A stretch of 64,000 nt of DNA from Heloderma charlesbogerti (GCA_026122225.1 JANEZZ010000806.1:616596-680595); one strand, 5' to 3'. Shown: positions 21,838-34,808, numbered from the stretch's first letter. A program made the numbers and translations. The notes: generated by a model not told the origin, from the sequence alone.

Positions 21838-24085
21838 TTATTCAGATCACCGTTCTAAATTGCACAGGGAGAGATCATGTTCCCTGCTGCAGAAGTTATC
21901 CCTCAACACATGAGGGGCTGGGAGGAGACACATGCCCTTGGGGAAGAGTGTGGCCCCACAGTGCCATTGTACCTGTGTTGTCCCTTCACGTGAGTAACGC
22001 CCAAACAGGACTACTGTTGATGTGCTACATTGTTTACATGGGATGGGATGCTTCATATGAAATTATCCATCCACTCCTCAAGGATTCACATAGGGCCAAA
22101 ACAGATGTTACTTTAAATGTGTGTCTGGCAGCTACATAATTTCCCCCCCATTTTTACTCTGGAGTAGGTGCAGGTTCCCCGATTCAGATTGTGAGCCTAG
22201 TGTGGGGGGTAGGGAGGCTTTAAAGATCCACAGGGCCCCTGTGCCTTCTCTAGAGTAAAAATGAACAAAAGAAATAGCTACTAGATGCACAGTTAAATTA
22301 AGGCCTATTTAGGCCCATCGTCACCTATTCACAGAATAGGCTGATTGTTTTTTCCATGATCTGGTTAGTGTAAAAATCAGGCTTTGCATATGGTGATTCA
22401 GCAGCCCTTTTGGTAATCATCACTACACATTTCTTTGGCCATGATCATGGTGATGGCTAGCAGCTAATTGCTTGTACAACCCAATTCACACCAACCTTTC
22501 TCTACACTTCCATGTTCACTCACACATAACCACATGGAGATATTTTTTCTGCATTGTGAACTTATTCCAAGATTACACTAGTCCCGGGAAGCCACTGGCT
22601 ATTTTTACTCCGAACTGTAACATGCGAGCAGTTTGCTTGCTGGGATTTATATATCATTAGTTCTGAGTCCAAAGTATTTTGCAAAACCAGCTATTGGGCA
22701 TAAATAAAACAGAACATTAATTGGTTTCTCAGAGTAAAGGGCTGTGTCTGAGGGAATAAATGAACCTTTATCTTTGTTACAGTAAGCTACAAAATGACTT
22801 ATTAAGTGACTAGGAAAAAAACTAAAGCTTTCCAAGAAGAGTGTATGTTAAGATAATCATAAAGAAATCAAATGAATCTAACGAAGCCGAGATTGCTAAA
22901 AGCAAACTGTCAGACTAGTAATTTGCCATTGCCAGTTCGTTGTACAGAGCACTGCTAACAAAGTCAATTGCAGGAGAAAAAGCACCCTTGTATTGTACAA
23001 TCCTAACCTTTCAGGTGGAGGTCAAAGCTGATGAAATTGCACATGTTAAAAATAATTATTGCTGGTAATGAATACAATTAAGCATAAAAGAATCTTTATA
23101 ACTCTTGCACCATTTTTTCACTTAGCAGCAGACTCGTATTTTTCCCTTCACAGATGTTACAATAATGGTGTCAACACTTTTATTTCTTTGTCCATAAGTT
23201 GAAAATTATGGCTGTTTCATAAATTGCTAACGTGCTTAGACAATGTAGGCCCAGCTGCAGTGCACATGAGTTCAGACTCCTGCCTGGGCCTCATGTTTCA
23301 CAATGACCTCAGTTTCCTGTGCTGAATGGGAACCAATACGAATAAGCACTTGTAAAACTGTTTTTGAAGAGTGAAGTTATGAAGAGGTGCTGCAGTGTCA
23401 AACATCTGCTTCATCCATTACACTGAAATAGCAGCAGTGAATGTACAGTAGGGCAAGAACCATCAATAAATTAAAATTCTCTTGTGGCCACACTTTCCTA
23501 GTTCACTTGAGCTCCCTGTTTCTTGTGCCAATTCTTGCTAGGAAATAGAGACACTAAATAAGAAAATTCCCTCAGCCTAGAAGGGTTGCCGTTTGTAAAA
23601 GAAAAAAGACAAGACAAAAAAGCAAGGTCTTCTTTTCATTTTGTGTTTAATGCAAAAGAACTTGGAGCTATAAAATGTCTTTGTAAGTAAGCTCACATGT
23701 AAGTAAGCTCACTCGCATTTTCTAACAGTTTAATGTTCACTTAGGAATCTTCCACCATTCACCAGTTATGCTTTTCCCAGTTTAACTGTGACCACATGAT
23801 TTCAGCTTGTGCAAGAGAAAACATTGCTCCAGTTGCCTATCCTAGATACCCTGCAATTAGAATCAGATGCTGCATTCTCATTAAGATACGGTTGGTGATA
23901 GACTGGCAGTGTGCACCTTTTCTTTCTGCATTATGTATACCATTTCCACCAAATCAAAAAAATGGCAATAACTTCTTTTTATGTTGTCCAAGGCTGGATG
24001 AAATGTGCAGGCATAGTAGCTCATTAGAGGGAATTATGCCTGCCCAGTTTCAAAGAAATATGTGCAGTGAGTTTTGTGCCATGCT

Positions 24086-24124
<39 letters not shown>

Positions 24125-24965
24125 TTCCAAGGAAATCACCAATAACTTTTCAATTTCTTGGCAGAATTGGATGAAATTTGCCTCTTCTGATCAAGACTAT
24201 CACATTTCAGATGAATAGGTATGCCCTTTACATTTTGAGGGTATCCAAAAAAGGGTGTGCTTATCCCCTTATGTTCCTTGTGGACCATTCTTCTGATAGC
24301 TACAGAATAGAGATGGCCCTAAGTATGAAAACAGCAAAGTTTCACAAGGATAGATGTAGCACATTTATGTGAAATGGTAGTTCTCAAATTTGGAGGGTGT
24401 GTGAGTAATTTGCTTCCCCTTCCTTATTGGTGGGTTGTGGGTGGGTGGGTTGTTTGTTTTTTGACAATTTGTATGAAAATGGCACACATCATAGAGGTGT
24501 TTCCAGGCAAGAAACCGGCAACATTTCAGAAGGTTAGGTGCAGGGGCTAGATATGATAATTGAAATCTAGTTTAAGGCTTTTTTCATAGTGAAGCCAGAT
24601 GCCATTGGAAGAATGGCCATCTCATGGCCCCATCCTTGCTCTCTCTCAAAGCACAGTGATTGGAAATGCTCTGGTAAAATGTGCCCTATGATTAGAAGGT
24701 GGACCTATCAGTCACTTAACCCTACTCCCTTGCTCTCCCATCAGCATTTAGAGAAATGAAAGCAAAAAATGCTATTTGGGGGAGACACACAATCTGTGCT
24801 TCTGGAACCAAACCGTGAACAAAGCCTCATGCAGGGTCCAGCTTCAGTTCTCTTCACTTTGGAGGGAAGCCCACTTTGCCTCAGGAAGCACCAGAAAGGG
24901 CCTGGAGGGGACCGATTTGGCTCAGAATTTGAGCTTTAGGCAAAGCCTAAAAGGGACCATACAGA
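21838..24965. other. Non-coding stretch with a (GT)n microsatellite
   Basis: No exon, RNA gene or nameable repeat recognised. A GT dinucleotide run lies at about 24089-24121. The 140-codon frame at 23796-24218 crosses that run and has no domain. Confidence 0.45.
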
Positions 24966-25385
24966 GCTCAGTGGCAGAGAACATGCTTGCTTTGTGCACA
25001 CCAGTCCCAGGCTCAATCCCTGGCATTTCCAGTCAAAAGGATCAGGTAGCAAGTGATGCCTGAGACCCTGGAAAACTACTGCCTGTCAGACAGAGTGGAC
25101 AACACTGGGCAAGATGCAGTGGAGGCTGGTGGCTCCTATTTCAGTGGGGCAGTGCATCTGCTCTGGGTTTCAGTCGGAACCAGTCAGAACTCTAAAGGAG
25201 CTATCCAAAGTGCTGAACCCTATCCCCAAAATGGGTTCATCAGTTTGGATAGCTCCTTTAGAGTTCTGACGGGTTCTGACTGCAACCCAGAGTGGATTCA
25301 CAGCCCCACCGAAATCAGAGCCACCAGCCTCCATTGGCAAGATGAGAAAACTATTGATTTAGTATAAGGCAGCTTGCTATGAAAA
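24966..25385 (+). repeat. tRNA-derived SINE, split by a hAT MITE
   Basis: Head GCTCAGTGGCAGAG looks like a tRNA A-box, followed by a B-box-like GGCTCAATCCC. The body continues with TGCCTGAGACCCTGGA, and the tail TAAGGCAGCTTGCTATGA comes after the MITE at 25117-25336. This tRNA-like SINE layout is common in squamate DNA as I know it; I do not assign a family name. Confidence 0.65.
25117..25336. mobile_element. Palindromic hAT MITE (220 bp)
   Basis: Starts CAGTGGAGGCTGGTGGCTC and ends GAGCCACCAGCCTCCATTG. Perfect 8-bp duplication GCAAGATG at 25109-25116 and 25337-25344. The two arms pair over nearly their whole length (GGAGCTATCCAAA... / ...TTTGGATAGCTCC), so this is a near-complete foldback. 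Confidence 0.9.
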
Positions 25386-28300
25386 AATGGAGGACTGTAG
25401 TCGAGACCTATTTTAACGTTTAAAAAACTACATACAAAAAAATTAGATATGTCATTCTATACAAAAAGGAAGCTTATTACAGTTTCTGGAATCCAGTCAA
25501 ATTTCTTTTTTGGATATGAGTGGCCAGAAATAGCTCCACATATCTTTCTGAAACTTGGTTAGTTGGTACATTAATCATTACATTTAAAGAAAAATGCTTT
25601 CAGTGTAATCATTCAAAGAAAACATTGACACTTTGTTAGAGATGAGAGAAGAAGACACATAAAACAAACCAAATGTTAAAATCAGGAAGTCATTAGGAAA
25701 GTATATTTGCAGAACTACAGACAAATGCATCCTCTAATGTGCTATGACACAGAATAGCATAGATCTCAGGCTCACAGTCTTCTATTAGAACAGAATGGAA
25801 AAGACTGCCCATAGAGCTGTCTATGTGCTTGGATTTACTGGATCACAGTACATCACTTAATTTGGGAAAAGTTGTTCTATGTCCATTTTCTGAACCACTG
25901 TGCTAGAAAATAAACCTAGGATTTCAAAAAGGAGTTGTTGATATGAGCCTAAATTAATTTTCTCATGAGAGATTGTTTCAAGAAACTCCCAAGTAAGCAT
26001 GTTTGTGGACCACTGGGCAGTAAGTGGTCCAGTCTGGAAGTAGTATTCCATACAGTTGAGTTAACTATCAGATCCCAAAACAAGGAAGGCCTAAGGGACT
26101 GAAGACAAGCCACCCTGACATACAAGTGGAATCTGTATAACATCTGGAATTGTGTAGCCCTTCAGGCAAAAAGACGCTTTCAAGCCCAAGGGACATCATA
26201 ACCTATCAAGCTTGTGACATCCATAAAAACACAGTCACTTGAGAGATGTTTAATATTGGTAAATCCATTCCCCTCACCTAATCTTCTCATATAAAAACAA
26301 ATAAATAAACAAATCACGTCCCCATGTAGCCTAAGGTTTGTGGCACAGGATTATGATCCCATGCAAGTAAAAAGATTTGTGTTTGTGGGTAAGTCTGTAG
26401 AGAGGCATTGGCATGTATTTGCATAGTTGGGGCACAAACGGTACCAAATTTATATTAAGCAAAGGCAAACCACATTTTATTTTTCTAGCAAGTGTGTGCG
26501 TGTGTATGTGTATGATGCTTTGGTTGGAAAAATCGTTCATTACCTTTGGGATTTGTTAATGCTTCCTGATTAGAGAGGCCAGAAACATAGCCTTTTCTCA
26601 ACATGATTCTTGCCTAAGGTCAATGTAAAAGAGAGAGGAAAAAAAGTGGGGGGGCGGGGGGGGGGACAGAACTTCACAGTGTGGGACTTAATAATGCTTG
26701 GAATTACTGTCAAGTCTTTCTTCCAAAGGTCTCAAAGTATTTAACTAATTAAGCTTTACAACCCTTCCTTCAGAAATATGGGAGGCAAGTGAATTCAGAA
26801 ATCACTTCACTTAATCCTGAAATGTTTCTTTTGGTCCTTTGAACGTCCCTCCAATATCCCTATTCTTATATACAAAAAATCCCATGACCAGCTGTGGTCA
26901 GGACCTCAGTTTTGCTTTTTCACTTTAAAGACGGCACCTCCAGCAAGAGACTACCCCCTAGCTCCTTTTGGCACAATGATTCAGTACCGAATCAAAGGGA
27001 CAAGGGCCACCTATTGAATCATTAACAAGGTTCCCTGCAGCCCACAGCATGGAACAGTGCAGCTGCTACCTTACTTATGCCTTCTTTCAGCCACATATCT
27101 CAAAGTACTCTGTAAATGTTAACTAGCTAGGTAGGCCTTTCAGCACTAGCGTCTTATATGCCATTCTCACAGACTGATAAACTGAGGGAATGAAGGAGCC
27201 AGGAATTTTACTTAGAAAAGTCAACTATCACTCATATTAATTGGAAAGTAATTGCAGAGCGAGCCAGCATTTTCTTAGACAACTTTTAAAAGAATAGTGG
27301 ATGCATCCTGTCCTGCACTATTCCAGTTAGGCACATCTGTGTATCTTTTCCAGATATTGTGAATTAGGTGTCAGGCAACCTGAAGCCCAAGGGTAAAATG
27401 GGAAAATCTAATCCAGATTTGGGGGATTGCCAGCACAGTTCATGATCCCAAGGTCTTCCCTATATGCTATGGTTCACCTCTCTGTCCCTTACTCCAGAGT
27501 AGAGATACTCTTTAACTCTCTCCATCTAAAGTAAGCAGCATCAGAGGCTTTGTCACACTTGTTTTTTCACTTTGCCGTCTCAGGTCAATAAACAAAAATG
27601 CAAGCAGGTGGAACTGAGCAGCTGAGGTACAAACTCAACTGGCAGAGCCTCTGTTGCAGGTCAATATGGGAAGATGAGTTAAAAAGGAGCCCTTTGCCTG
27701 TGCCCTGCCTGCTCATATGGGGCCTATTCCATGGGTGATGTAAGTTGCTGGCCTTCAGATCTACCCATGGAATTCATAATAAATATGCCCAATTCATAAT
27801 GTGGCTCTAGTTGCTGACATACAGTTCAGTTGCCAAAAGCAGAGACAATATCAGTGTCAGAGACAATATACCTCTGATTACCAGATGCCAGTAAGGAACA
27901 ATGATAGAAACCAAGCCAATGATGGGGACGAAATACTGGATTAGATGGATCTTGAGCTGATCCAACAAGGCAAGACAATTCTTATGAATTGCACATACCA
28001 CTCACTTCCAACAAGGGAATGCCCCCTTCATTTTACTAGCCAATCTACCCTAAAAAATAAATTTTAAAAATCTTATTCAGCAATATGGCAGGCAGACAGA
28101 ACTAGAGTATTAAGAAAATCTAGGAATCTAGCTATCATCCATTCCAAAGGGGAACCAATGAGGGAGGAGCACAAAACTACACGGATTTGGCACAGGCAAG
28201 AGAACTATTTCAGCTTATGTCTGTAGGCATGAAGGATCCATTGAACTAGACAGATGATCAAAACAGGAGTAAATTTGCATGGAATGGATTGAACAAAGTC

Positions 28301-29396
28301 ATATTCAGATTAAAACAAAGTAGCAGAAATAAAACAAACATAAAGTTCTATCTCATAAAACTATTGTTTGTACATACTTCTGTGGACTTTCAAAAGAATA
28401 AATCTCTTGTATGCTTCTGAGTAAACGACACTGTTAGAATAAAGACTGGCATGCTAATATGTAGTAGCAAGAGGTTAAAGATCTGCTTAGGAAACATGGT
28501 GTGACTTCCTTCACAAAGAGATGCTATCATAAGGGAATAAGTTTACAACAGGAGCATAGATCAAGTGTATTCATCAAGACATCTGCCCTCTTTGCAGATA
28601 GAGCCCATTGCTTTTCTTTGTTGCCTTATGTACATCTTTGTCGGAAAAGTCAAATTATGCAGAACTCTGAAAGTACAAGATGCCATGGATTTTAAAAATG
28701 GACTGTCATTTCTACAGCGTCCTTAGAATATGTGTAATCAAGGAAAAATAGATGAAAGTGTCATATAATTTTCACATCTCTTTCCTCCCTTTTGCCTACA
28801 TGGTTTATAGGCACTATTTTGCTTTTAATGCATTTTTCAGACTGAATATGTGAAACTCCATTTCCCATCACAGGACACAGTCTGTGATCCACCAAGACAA
28901 ACACAGCCCACCAGCCATATATTGTGGCCAGCCAGGTGCTTGGCAATCCTTCTTGAAGTTTCCACTGCTGTCCTATGAAAAAAAAAGTCATCCAAATATC
29001 TGCATTGATGGACACCAGAGATAAGATAGTCAGATTATGGACAATGAAAATCCAAGGAGATAACAGGAACTTCCATGGTTGAAAAACAATTGACCCTGCT
29101 CTCTGCACAGGCAACCAGAATGATGAGACAGACACAAGGCATGGGATCAAAAAGTCACAACTTTATTGAAAGAACATGACTGCAAGGCCAACAAACCAAT
29201 GTGGCCAGTATCCAGTTGGGCTCTGCCATGGACCAAGCAACTGTGACTTCTTCTTTGGTAATGTCTCTCCATGCCTAGTATCCTAAGAAATAAAGATAAA
29301 TCATGAAGAAACACTGCAAAAAATAGGTGTGGATGCCTGCCTTTATATATATAAAATATAATATGTTTTATGTTATATATTTTATAATATATTTTA

Positions 29397-29400
<4 letters not shown>
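25386..29400. other. Non-coding stretch, weak LINE-tail similarity
   Basis: No gene recognised. A G-rich run lies near 26647-26664. About 27866-27990 weakly recalls the antisense or diverged end of the LINE 3' tails elsewhere in the window (GGATTAGATGGATCTTGAGC), but this is too degraded to call. Confidence 0.4.
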
Positions 29401-29442
<42 letters not shown>

Positions 29443-29443
29443 C
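29401..29443. repeat. (CA)n then (TA)n microsatellite
   Basis: CA dinucleotide run followed by TATATA, next to an AT-rich inverted stretch (29345-29400). Confidence 0.95.
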
Positions 29444-29867
29444 TTCTGATTTTTGTTTGTTTCAACTGTGTGAGTTCAGTGGTGTGGCTGTGTATGCACT
29501 GGGGTATGTGTATGTGCACAGCTCTGTCCATAAAGGCTACATCATTCTTCTGTGTGAACTGAAAAACGTACCACATTTGCAATTGAAAATCTTGGTGTTC
29601 CCACTTAGCATTCCCTGACTTGCCAGGGGAAAGGAAACATTCCTTGTTTATGTTTTCAGAGAATGAAATATTGGCCTTTATCTATCCTAGAAGGAAATAA
29701 AGAACCATTTCTCAACACAGTAAAACGTATGGTTTTCCGCTACTTCTTGTTAGTATCAAATTCAATTTCCCCCATTCCTCGAGGTTTCTTCCTCATAAAT
29801 GCATTTTCTGCAATAGAAATGCTCGAAGCAAATGCGTCAATCCAAAGTATGCTTACTAGGAAGTAAC

Positions 29868-29985
29868 AGCTTCCAGAGGAGTTGCCATGCTAGTCTGTTG
29901 CAGCAAAAATAATCAAGAGTCCTTAAAAACTAACCAACTTATTATGGTATAAGTTTTAATGGACTGGAATCTCCTTCATCATGTA
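29868..29985 (-). repeat. Degraded interspersed repeat
   Basis: On the minus strand the order TTATACCATAATAAGTTGGT, then AGTTTTTAAGGACTCTTGAT, then GCAACAGACTAGCATGGC is a sequence pattern that I recognise as a dispersed amniote repeat. The family name is not certain. Confidence 0.45.
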
Positions 29986-30078
29986 GCCTTAGTAAGACAT
30001 AAGTTACCTTGAACTCAAGTAAACATGTTTAGGATTTTGCTGTAAATTCCAAGAGGCATCCATTTTCTTGAGCTTGCA

Positions 30079-30079
30079 T

Positions 30080-30117
<38 letters not shown>

Positions 30118-30120
30118 TTG
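30079..30120. repeat. (GT)n microsatellite
   Basis: Run of GT units with one interruption, followed by a G run. Confidence 0.95.
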
Positions 30121-30920
30121 GGGGGGATGGCTAGTTCTCTCAAGTTTTATGTATGATCCGTATTTTTTTTTACTACATGGTGGAAATCATTAAATATTAT
30201 GATAATATTGTGGTGATATTTCAGATTTGTTAGAAAAGGTAAACTTCAAAAGGTACAGCGGTGTGGTTGGACCAAAGTATAACTAACATTTCTGGAGTGT
30301 ATCCAAAGCTTGTATGAAATATTTGTACTTCTTGGGTTTGCCAGACTAGACTGGAAAGAAGCATATAAAACACACTTTCCTCTGTGATTATGTTGACTTC
30401 CTGCTTCTGCTCAGGTTGGAAAAGCTATAACAACTGCCTTTCATGTGGTATTTCAACACCTTTGCTGCTGGGCCTGTCATAATTCAGAAACACAGAAATA
30501 CAGAAATATACAGAAACACAAAGCAATGTGGGAAACAAAAAGTTCACTTGCACATACATGTGACATCTTAAATCACATTACTGCTAAGACTATTTTTTTA
30601 AAATGTTTACTCAGAATTGGTATCTCTCTGTTGATCATAACTCCCAGAGATATACTCTGTGTTACTTTGGTATTTGAGGAACAAGAGCATTGCTTCTGGG
30701 AGGCCTACAAAACAATCATGCAGACAGACCCTAGCTACATTTACCCAGAAGCAACACCTATTGTTTTCAATGGAGCTTTCTTCCCTATTTGTATCCATGA
30801 GCTTTGATTTTCATTAGAGCAAACTGGCTTCAATACATGCCATTTATCTGAACATAGCAGTAGTTCAGCCTCTCAAATAATCCAATGTATTTCCAGCTAC
30901 CTACCAAGAACTGTTTATCA
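30121..30920. other. Non-coding stretch, nothing recognised
   Basis: No gene or named repeat recognised. The 120-codon frame at 30445-30807 has no domain. Confidence 0.4.
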
Positions 30921-30928
30921 AGTTATGG

Positions 30929-31323
30929 TAGGGATGTATGAGAAATTTGTTTCAATTCATTTTGATCCGGATTTACCCAGTTCACAGTTTCCAGAGGGAA
31001 CATGGACTTGGATGCTATCTGTGGTTGAAGTACATACATTTCTGATCTTACAGTGTAATTCACTGACTCTAAAAATGTGCTTGATAGAATGATTACATTT
31101 GAAAAATGTGCATGACAAAATGCATACTTTTGAAAAATGCACACAAATCAATGGGAGAAGAATGAATACATTTCAAAGATGCACACAACTGATGCACACA
31201 TTTGGGAAAAGATGCACAGATTTTCATGTGAAAAGAAAAAAAAAACAAAGCTTGCAATCTGATATGCATTTCAGTTGGAGTGAGTTTTGGCATGCTCAAG
31301 TTTTGTTGTTTCACACATCCCTA
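30929..31323. mobile_element. Old hAT-like element (395 bp)
   Basis: Begins TAGGGATGTATGAGAAA and ends TTTCACACATCCCTA. Flanking octamers AGTTATGG and AATTACAG agree at 5 of 8 positions. It is AT-rich and unlike the CpG-rich copies except at its termini. Related to 12205-12545. Confidence 0.6.
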
Positions 31324-31529
31324 AATTACAGTCCCCATATGGAAGCTGCTGAAAACTGTTTCGGTATGCACAAAGGCTACAATGTTCATAAGCCATGCAT
31401 ATGCCAGCCTGATTGTGTGGAGAATGCAGTATATTGTGTTACTGTCATTATAAGACATGGATGGCAGGTGCACAGCCCAGAACATTAGGGAAAACCATAT
31501 GAAAACTTCATGCAGGGGTGTCATGGAAC

Positions 31530-31895
31530 TAGGGTGGCCACTTATGAATCTCCAAAAAAGAGGACAAAAGAGGTCAGTGATCTGCTTAGCATTTCCATAT
31601 GAAGATTTATATGCATAGATGCAAATTTAGAAATAATTTCATAATTTAAATAGAAATACAATACATCCTACCATACTGTAGAAGACTGTGACTAGGGGAC
31701 CTGTGTGCCTGCCTGTTCAGCCTGCTATCCAGGTGCTAAGTACTGATGCACAACGTTTTTATGGTTCTTTATCTTTAAAGTGGAATTAGACTGGGCAGAC
31801 CTTCAAATAGAGGACGCCTACAAATAGATGATGGGCTTCTGGCAGCTTTCAAATAGAGTACTATTTTCTATAAAAGAGGACACCTGGACAGCCTA
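31530..31895. mobile_element. Candidate DNA transposon with TAGGGTGGCCA ends
   Basis: Left end TAGGGTGGCCAC; right end, on the other strand, TAGGCTGTCCAG. AAAGAGGACA motifs lie close to both ends. A second copy lies in inverted orientation at 55696-56073. No clear target duplication and no transposase. Confidence 0.55.
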
Positions 31896-32592
31896 AGAGC
31901 CAGAGACCACTGAACCACATTACTAAACATGCTGCTTATCTCATTTGTTTTTACTGGGGCGGGGACTTGAATTGGGGGAAAGGACTTGAACCAGGGTAGT
32001 ATGTTTTTCTACTGTTACTTCAAGACAACATGCAAGAAGAGACAGAGGCTTTTAGGGGAAGAGAACTAGTGGAAGCCATCTTCTTGTCCTGAAGCTCAAA
32101 CTAAGAACAAAGGCCTAAAACATCCTTCCTCAGAGCCATTCTTGAATGTGTGTCACCCATGTAATACAGTAGAGAGCCTGCCTGATCACACCAGGGTCAA
32201 CCAGAAACATGAGACATGAATTTGAAGGCTTTCCATGCAATCAGACTAGCACACACAGAAAGAGGCTAACAAATGCAGCCCTCATGGGCAGTACCACCAT
32301 GTGACTTCAGTTTTTGGTAGACTACACTGAAGATCCTTCAAGGCCAGAGTTGACAAGATGTGACAAGTGGCCTGTTGCATGTAGCATAAAGACTTATCTT
32401 CATTTCTATCCATTCTGACTGTGAGTGGGGTACCTTGATTCCATGTCTTTGTTCAAATTAAGCACATGTAGCCATTGTTGACCACACACCATACATTTTG
32501 TTCTTTGGAATTTTCTCCAGGTATGTTAGTCATCTCTAGAAAAAAGGAACATGCAAAATTCAAAAGAAAGAAATAAAGAGCCTTGCAGGAGA
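31896..32592. other. Non-coding stretch, nothing recognised
   Basis: No gene or named repeat recognised. Confidence 0.4.
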
Positions 32593-33133
32593 CAGAGGGC
32601 CGATCTACATTGCACCCACCATCGCAACAAATCTGGTATCCTGTCAGGTTAAACGCTCTCGCATTAAAACGTGATTATCCACACTCAGCCATTTTCCCCG
32701 TCGCGGTGCTTCATCAAATGAGCGAGCTCAGTTCACACTCGAGTGCTGTGCTGTTTTCCTGCTCTTAAAGATGGTGGCTCTCATTGGAGCATCAGAAACT
32801 CTTCCTGTTTCTGCTGATTCCATGCCCACCGCATGGCAGTGGCGCGGGAGAGGTTTGTCGTTTTTCGCATGTTTTCCTGGCCTTGGGGGAAATGACCAGC
32901 TTGTCCTTTGCTGCCGCCACTGTAGCAGGTGGGGGTGGAGGAAGAGGGAGGTACCTATCCTCCCCTCCACCTGCTGGAGGCCAGGGCAAGTGGCTGGGGG
33001 GTGTCTGCCAATGCTCTTTTCCCCACGCCAGCCCTTGACAGCTGGTGTGAGGAAGAGGGGCAGTGGTGGCAGCACCCAGCACTCACTTTTGGCAGGGGGC
33101 TGCTGGCATCTTCAAAGATTCGAAGCTTCACGC

Positions 33134-33193
33134 TGGCCTGGTCAGTAGTTGGATGGGTGACCACCTGAGAATCAGGCTCCCTGCATTGAGCAG
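33134..33193 (+). repeat. 5S rRNA-derived SINE-like fragment
   Basis: GGCCTGGTCAGTAGTTGGAT followed by GGGTGACCACCTGAGAATC is close to the 3' half of vertebrate 5S rRNA. A SINE-like tail CTGCATTGAGCAGGGG follows. It is only a partial match and is not a 5S gene. Confidence 0.7.
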
Positions 33194-33523
33194 GGGGTTG
33201 TTCTACCCCTTCAAATGAGACTAAGTTTTACCGCCTTCTATCCCCCGCTTCGGCTTTTTTTTAAAAAAAAATTAAGGCGATATCTTTGAAGAATCGTGGC
33301 TTCTCCGCGATTTTTTTTTTTTCTAATTCAGGCATGATCTTTGAAGCTTCGAAGATGTGAAGCTTTGAATCTTCAAATCTTCAAAGATCATGCCTGAATT
33401 AGGAAAAAAAAATAGTGGAGAAGCCACGATTCTTCGAAGATAACACCTATTTTTTTTTAAAAAAAGCCGAAGTGGGGGATAGAAGGTAGTAAAACTTAGT
33501 TTCATTTGAAGGGATAGAACAAC
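33194..33523. mobile_element. Long foldback element (about 330 bp)
   Basis: Arms begin GTTGTTCTACCCCTTCAAAT and end with its near-complement ATTTGAAGGGATAGAACAAC. The pairing continues inward through CCCCCGCTTCGGC / GCCGAAGTGGGGG and AATCGTGGCTTCTCC / GGAGAAGCCACGATT to a short loop near 33350. No coding capacity. Confidence 0.75.
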
Positions 33524-34688
33524 TAGGGATGTTAGAGAATTCCACCACGAATCCTAGGGGGGCTGAATTCCACTGAATTTGGCCCCCCAGAATCCATGGC
33601 GGAACAGAGCCCCCCGCTCTACCACCCTGCGAAAGCCCCGTGAAATGGAGCCTACCTGGCTGTGGCTCCGGTGTCGGTGGCAGTGGTGGCGGCAGCGACT
33701 CTGGCCACTACCGGGCTGCTGTGGCCGCAAATGGCGTCCTGTGTAGGGGATGCCATTTGCGTCCCTACATCGGCCCATGATAGACTACATATATATTTAT
33801 GACATAGCCTATCATGGCTAAAGCAGGGACTAGGGATGTCAGAGAATTCCGCCATGGATCTCTGTGAGATCGGTGCACTGGCATTCAGCCTCCCAAACTC
33901 CGTGGTGGAACGGCCTGCCACCCCCCCACGGATCCCCCCCAGGATGAGACTTACTTGGGGCAGATGTTCCGGGCGGCAGCGGCTCCGGCGGTGGCTTCGG
34001 TGGCAGCAGCTGCGGCGGCTGGTCTTCCGACTGGCTACGGCCGCCGCCATTTACGTTCCTTATTTTTGGCCGTCTTAGTCTACGTAAATATTTACGTAGA
34101 CTATGATGGTGAAAATACAAGGGAAAGCAAATAGCGTTGTGGCACTATTTGTGTCCCTTTTTGATTCGCCGTTTTAGCCTACGTAAATATTTTTACGTGG
34201 AGCACAGCTGGCTGTGGAGGATTCCGGGGGGGAGGGACAGAACGCCTCCCCCCCATCAACATAATCTGCGGAAAGGTGACTTTCGTACATCCCTAGCAGG
34301 GACGCAAATGGCATCCCCTACGCCATTTGTGTTCCTGCTTTAGCCGTGATAGGGTACGTAAATATTTACGTAGCCTATCATGGGCTGGTGTAGGAATGCA
34401 AATGGTGTCCCCTACACAGGGCGCCATTTGCAGCCACAGCAGCCCGGCAGCTGCTGGAGGCCCCGTTGTGGGTTGGCCTGGCCGGCGGCTCTGTCGCCTG
34501 GCTGCAGAGCGGAGCCAGCTGGGCAGGATTCCAGGGGGGAGGAACGGACTGCCTCCCCCCCATTGAGGATTCTGGGGGAGGAACGGCACGCCTCCACCCC
34601 CATCAAGGATTCCGGGGGAGGAACGGATCACCTCCCCCAACCTGCGGAACCCGGCGGAGCCAGGTAAGCGGGGTTTTGTACACCCCTA
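33524..34688. mobile_element. TAGGGATG-family element(s), outer copy without matching duplication
   Basis: Left end TAGGGATGTTAGAGAATTCC, right end TTTTGTACACCCCTA with AGGTAAGC at 34662-34669. Flanking octamers AGAACAAC and AAACTCCT do not match, so the two ends may come from different copies joined by recombination. It contains the nested copy 33831-34295, several ATGCAAATGG/CCATTTGC blocks, and three tandem GGATTCYGGGGGAGGAACG-like repeats near 34527-34630. Confidence 0.7.
33831..34295. mobile_element. Nested TAGGGATG-family element (465 bp)
   Basis: Ends TAGGGATGTCAGAGAATTCC and GACTTTCGTACATCCCTA. Perfect 8-bp duplication GCAGGGAC (33823-33830 and 34296-34303). Carries a GTCTACGTAAATATTTACGTAGAC hairpin core near 34078-34101. 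Confidence 0.9.
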
Positions 34689-34808
34689 AAACTCCTGCTC
34701 AATGCAGAAAGCCTGATTCCCAGGCGGTCGCCCATCCAACTACTGACTGGGGCCGACCCTGCTACTGGCCGACCCTGCTTAGCTTCCGAGATCAGACAAG
34801 CATGCGCA
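34689..34808 (-). repeat. 5S rRNA-derived SINE-like fragment, antisense
   Basis: On the minus strand: CTTGTCTGATCTCGGAAGC, then AAGCAGGGTCGGCC, then CAGTAGTTGGATGGGCGACC, then CCTGGGAATC, the order of vertebrate 5S rRNA internal promoter and 3' half. The tail CTGCATTGAGCAGGAG is shared with 33134-33193. A partial duplication (GCCGACCCTGCTACTG) disturbs it, so it is not a functional 5S gene. Confidence 0.75.

Noticed and set aside
23796..24218. 140-codon frame
   Set aside because: Crosses a GT microsatellite (CVCVCV repeat) and has no domain.
32771..33148. Overlapping frames in a GC-richer stretch that might be a host exon
   Set aside because: No domain, no splice-site context that fits, and it lies inside the TIR-bounded element with GGCCGATCTACA ends.
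34689..34808. 5S rRNA gene
   Set aside because: Internally duplicated, truncated at the 5' part, with a SINE-like tail; best read as a SINE fragment.
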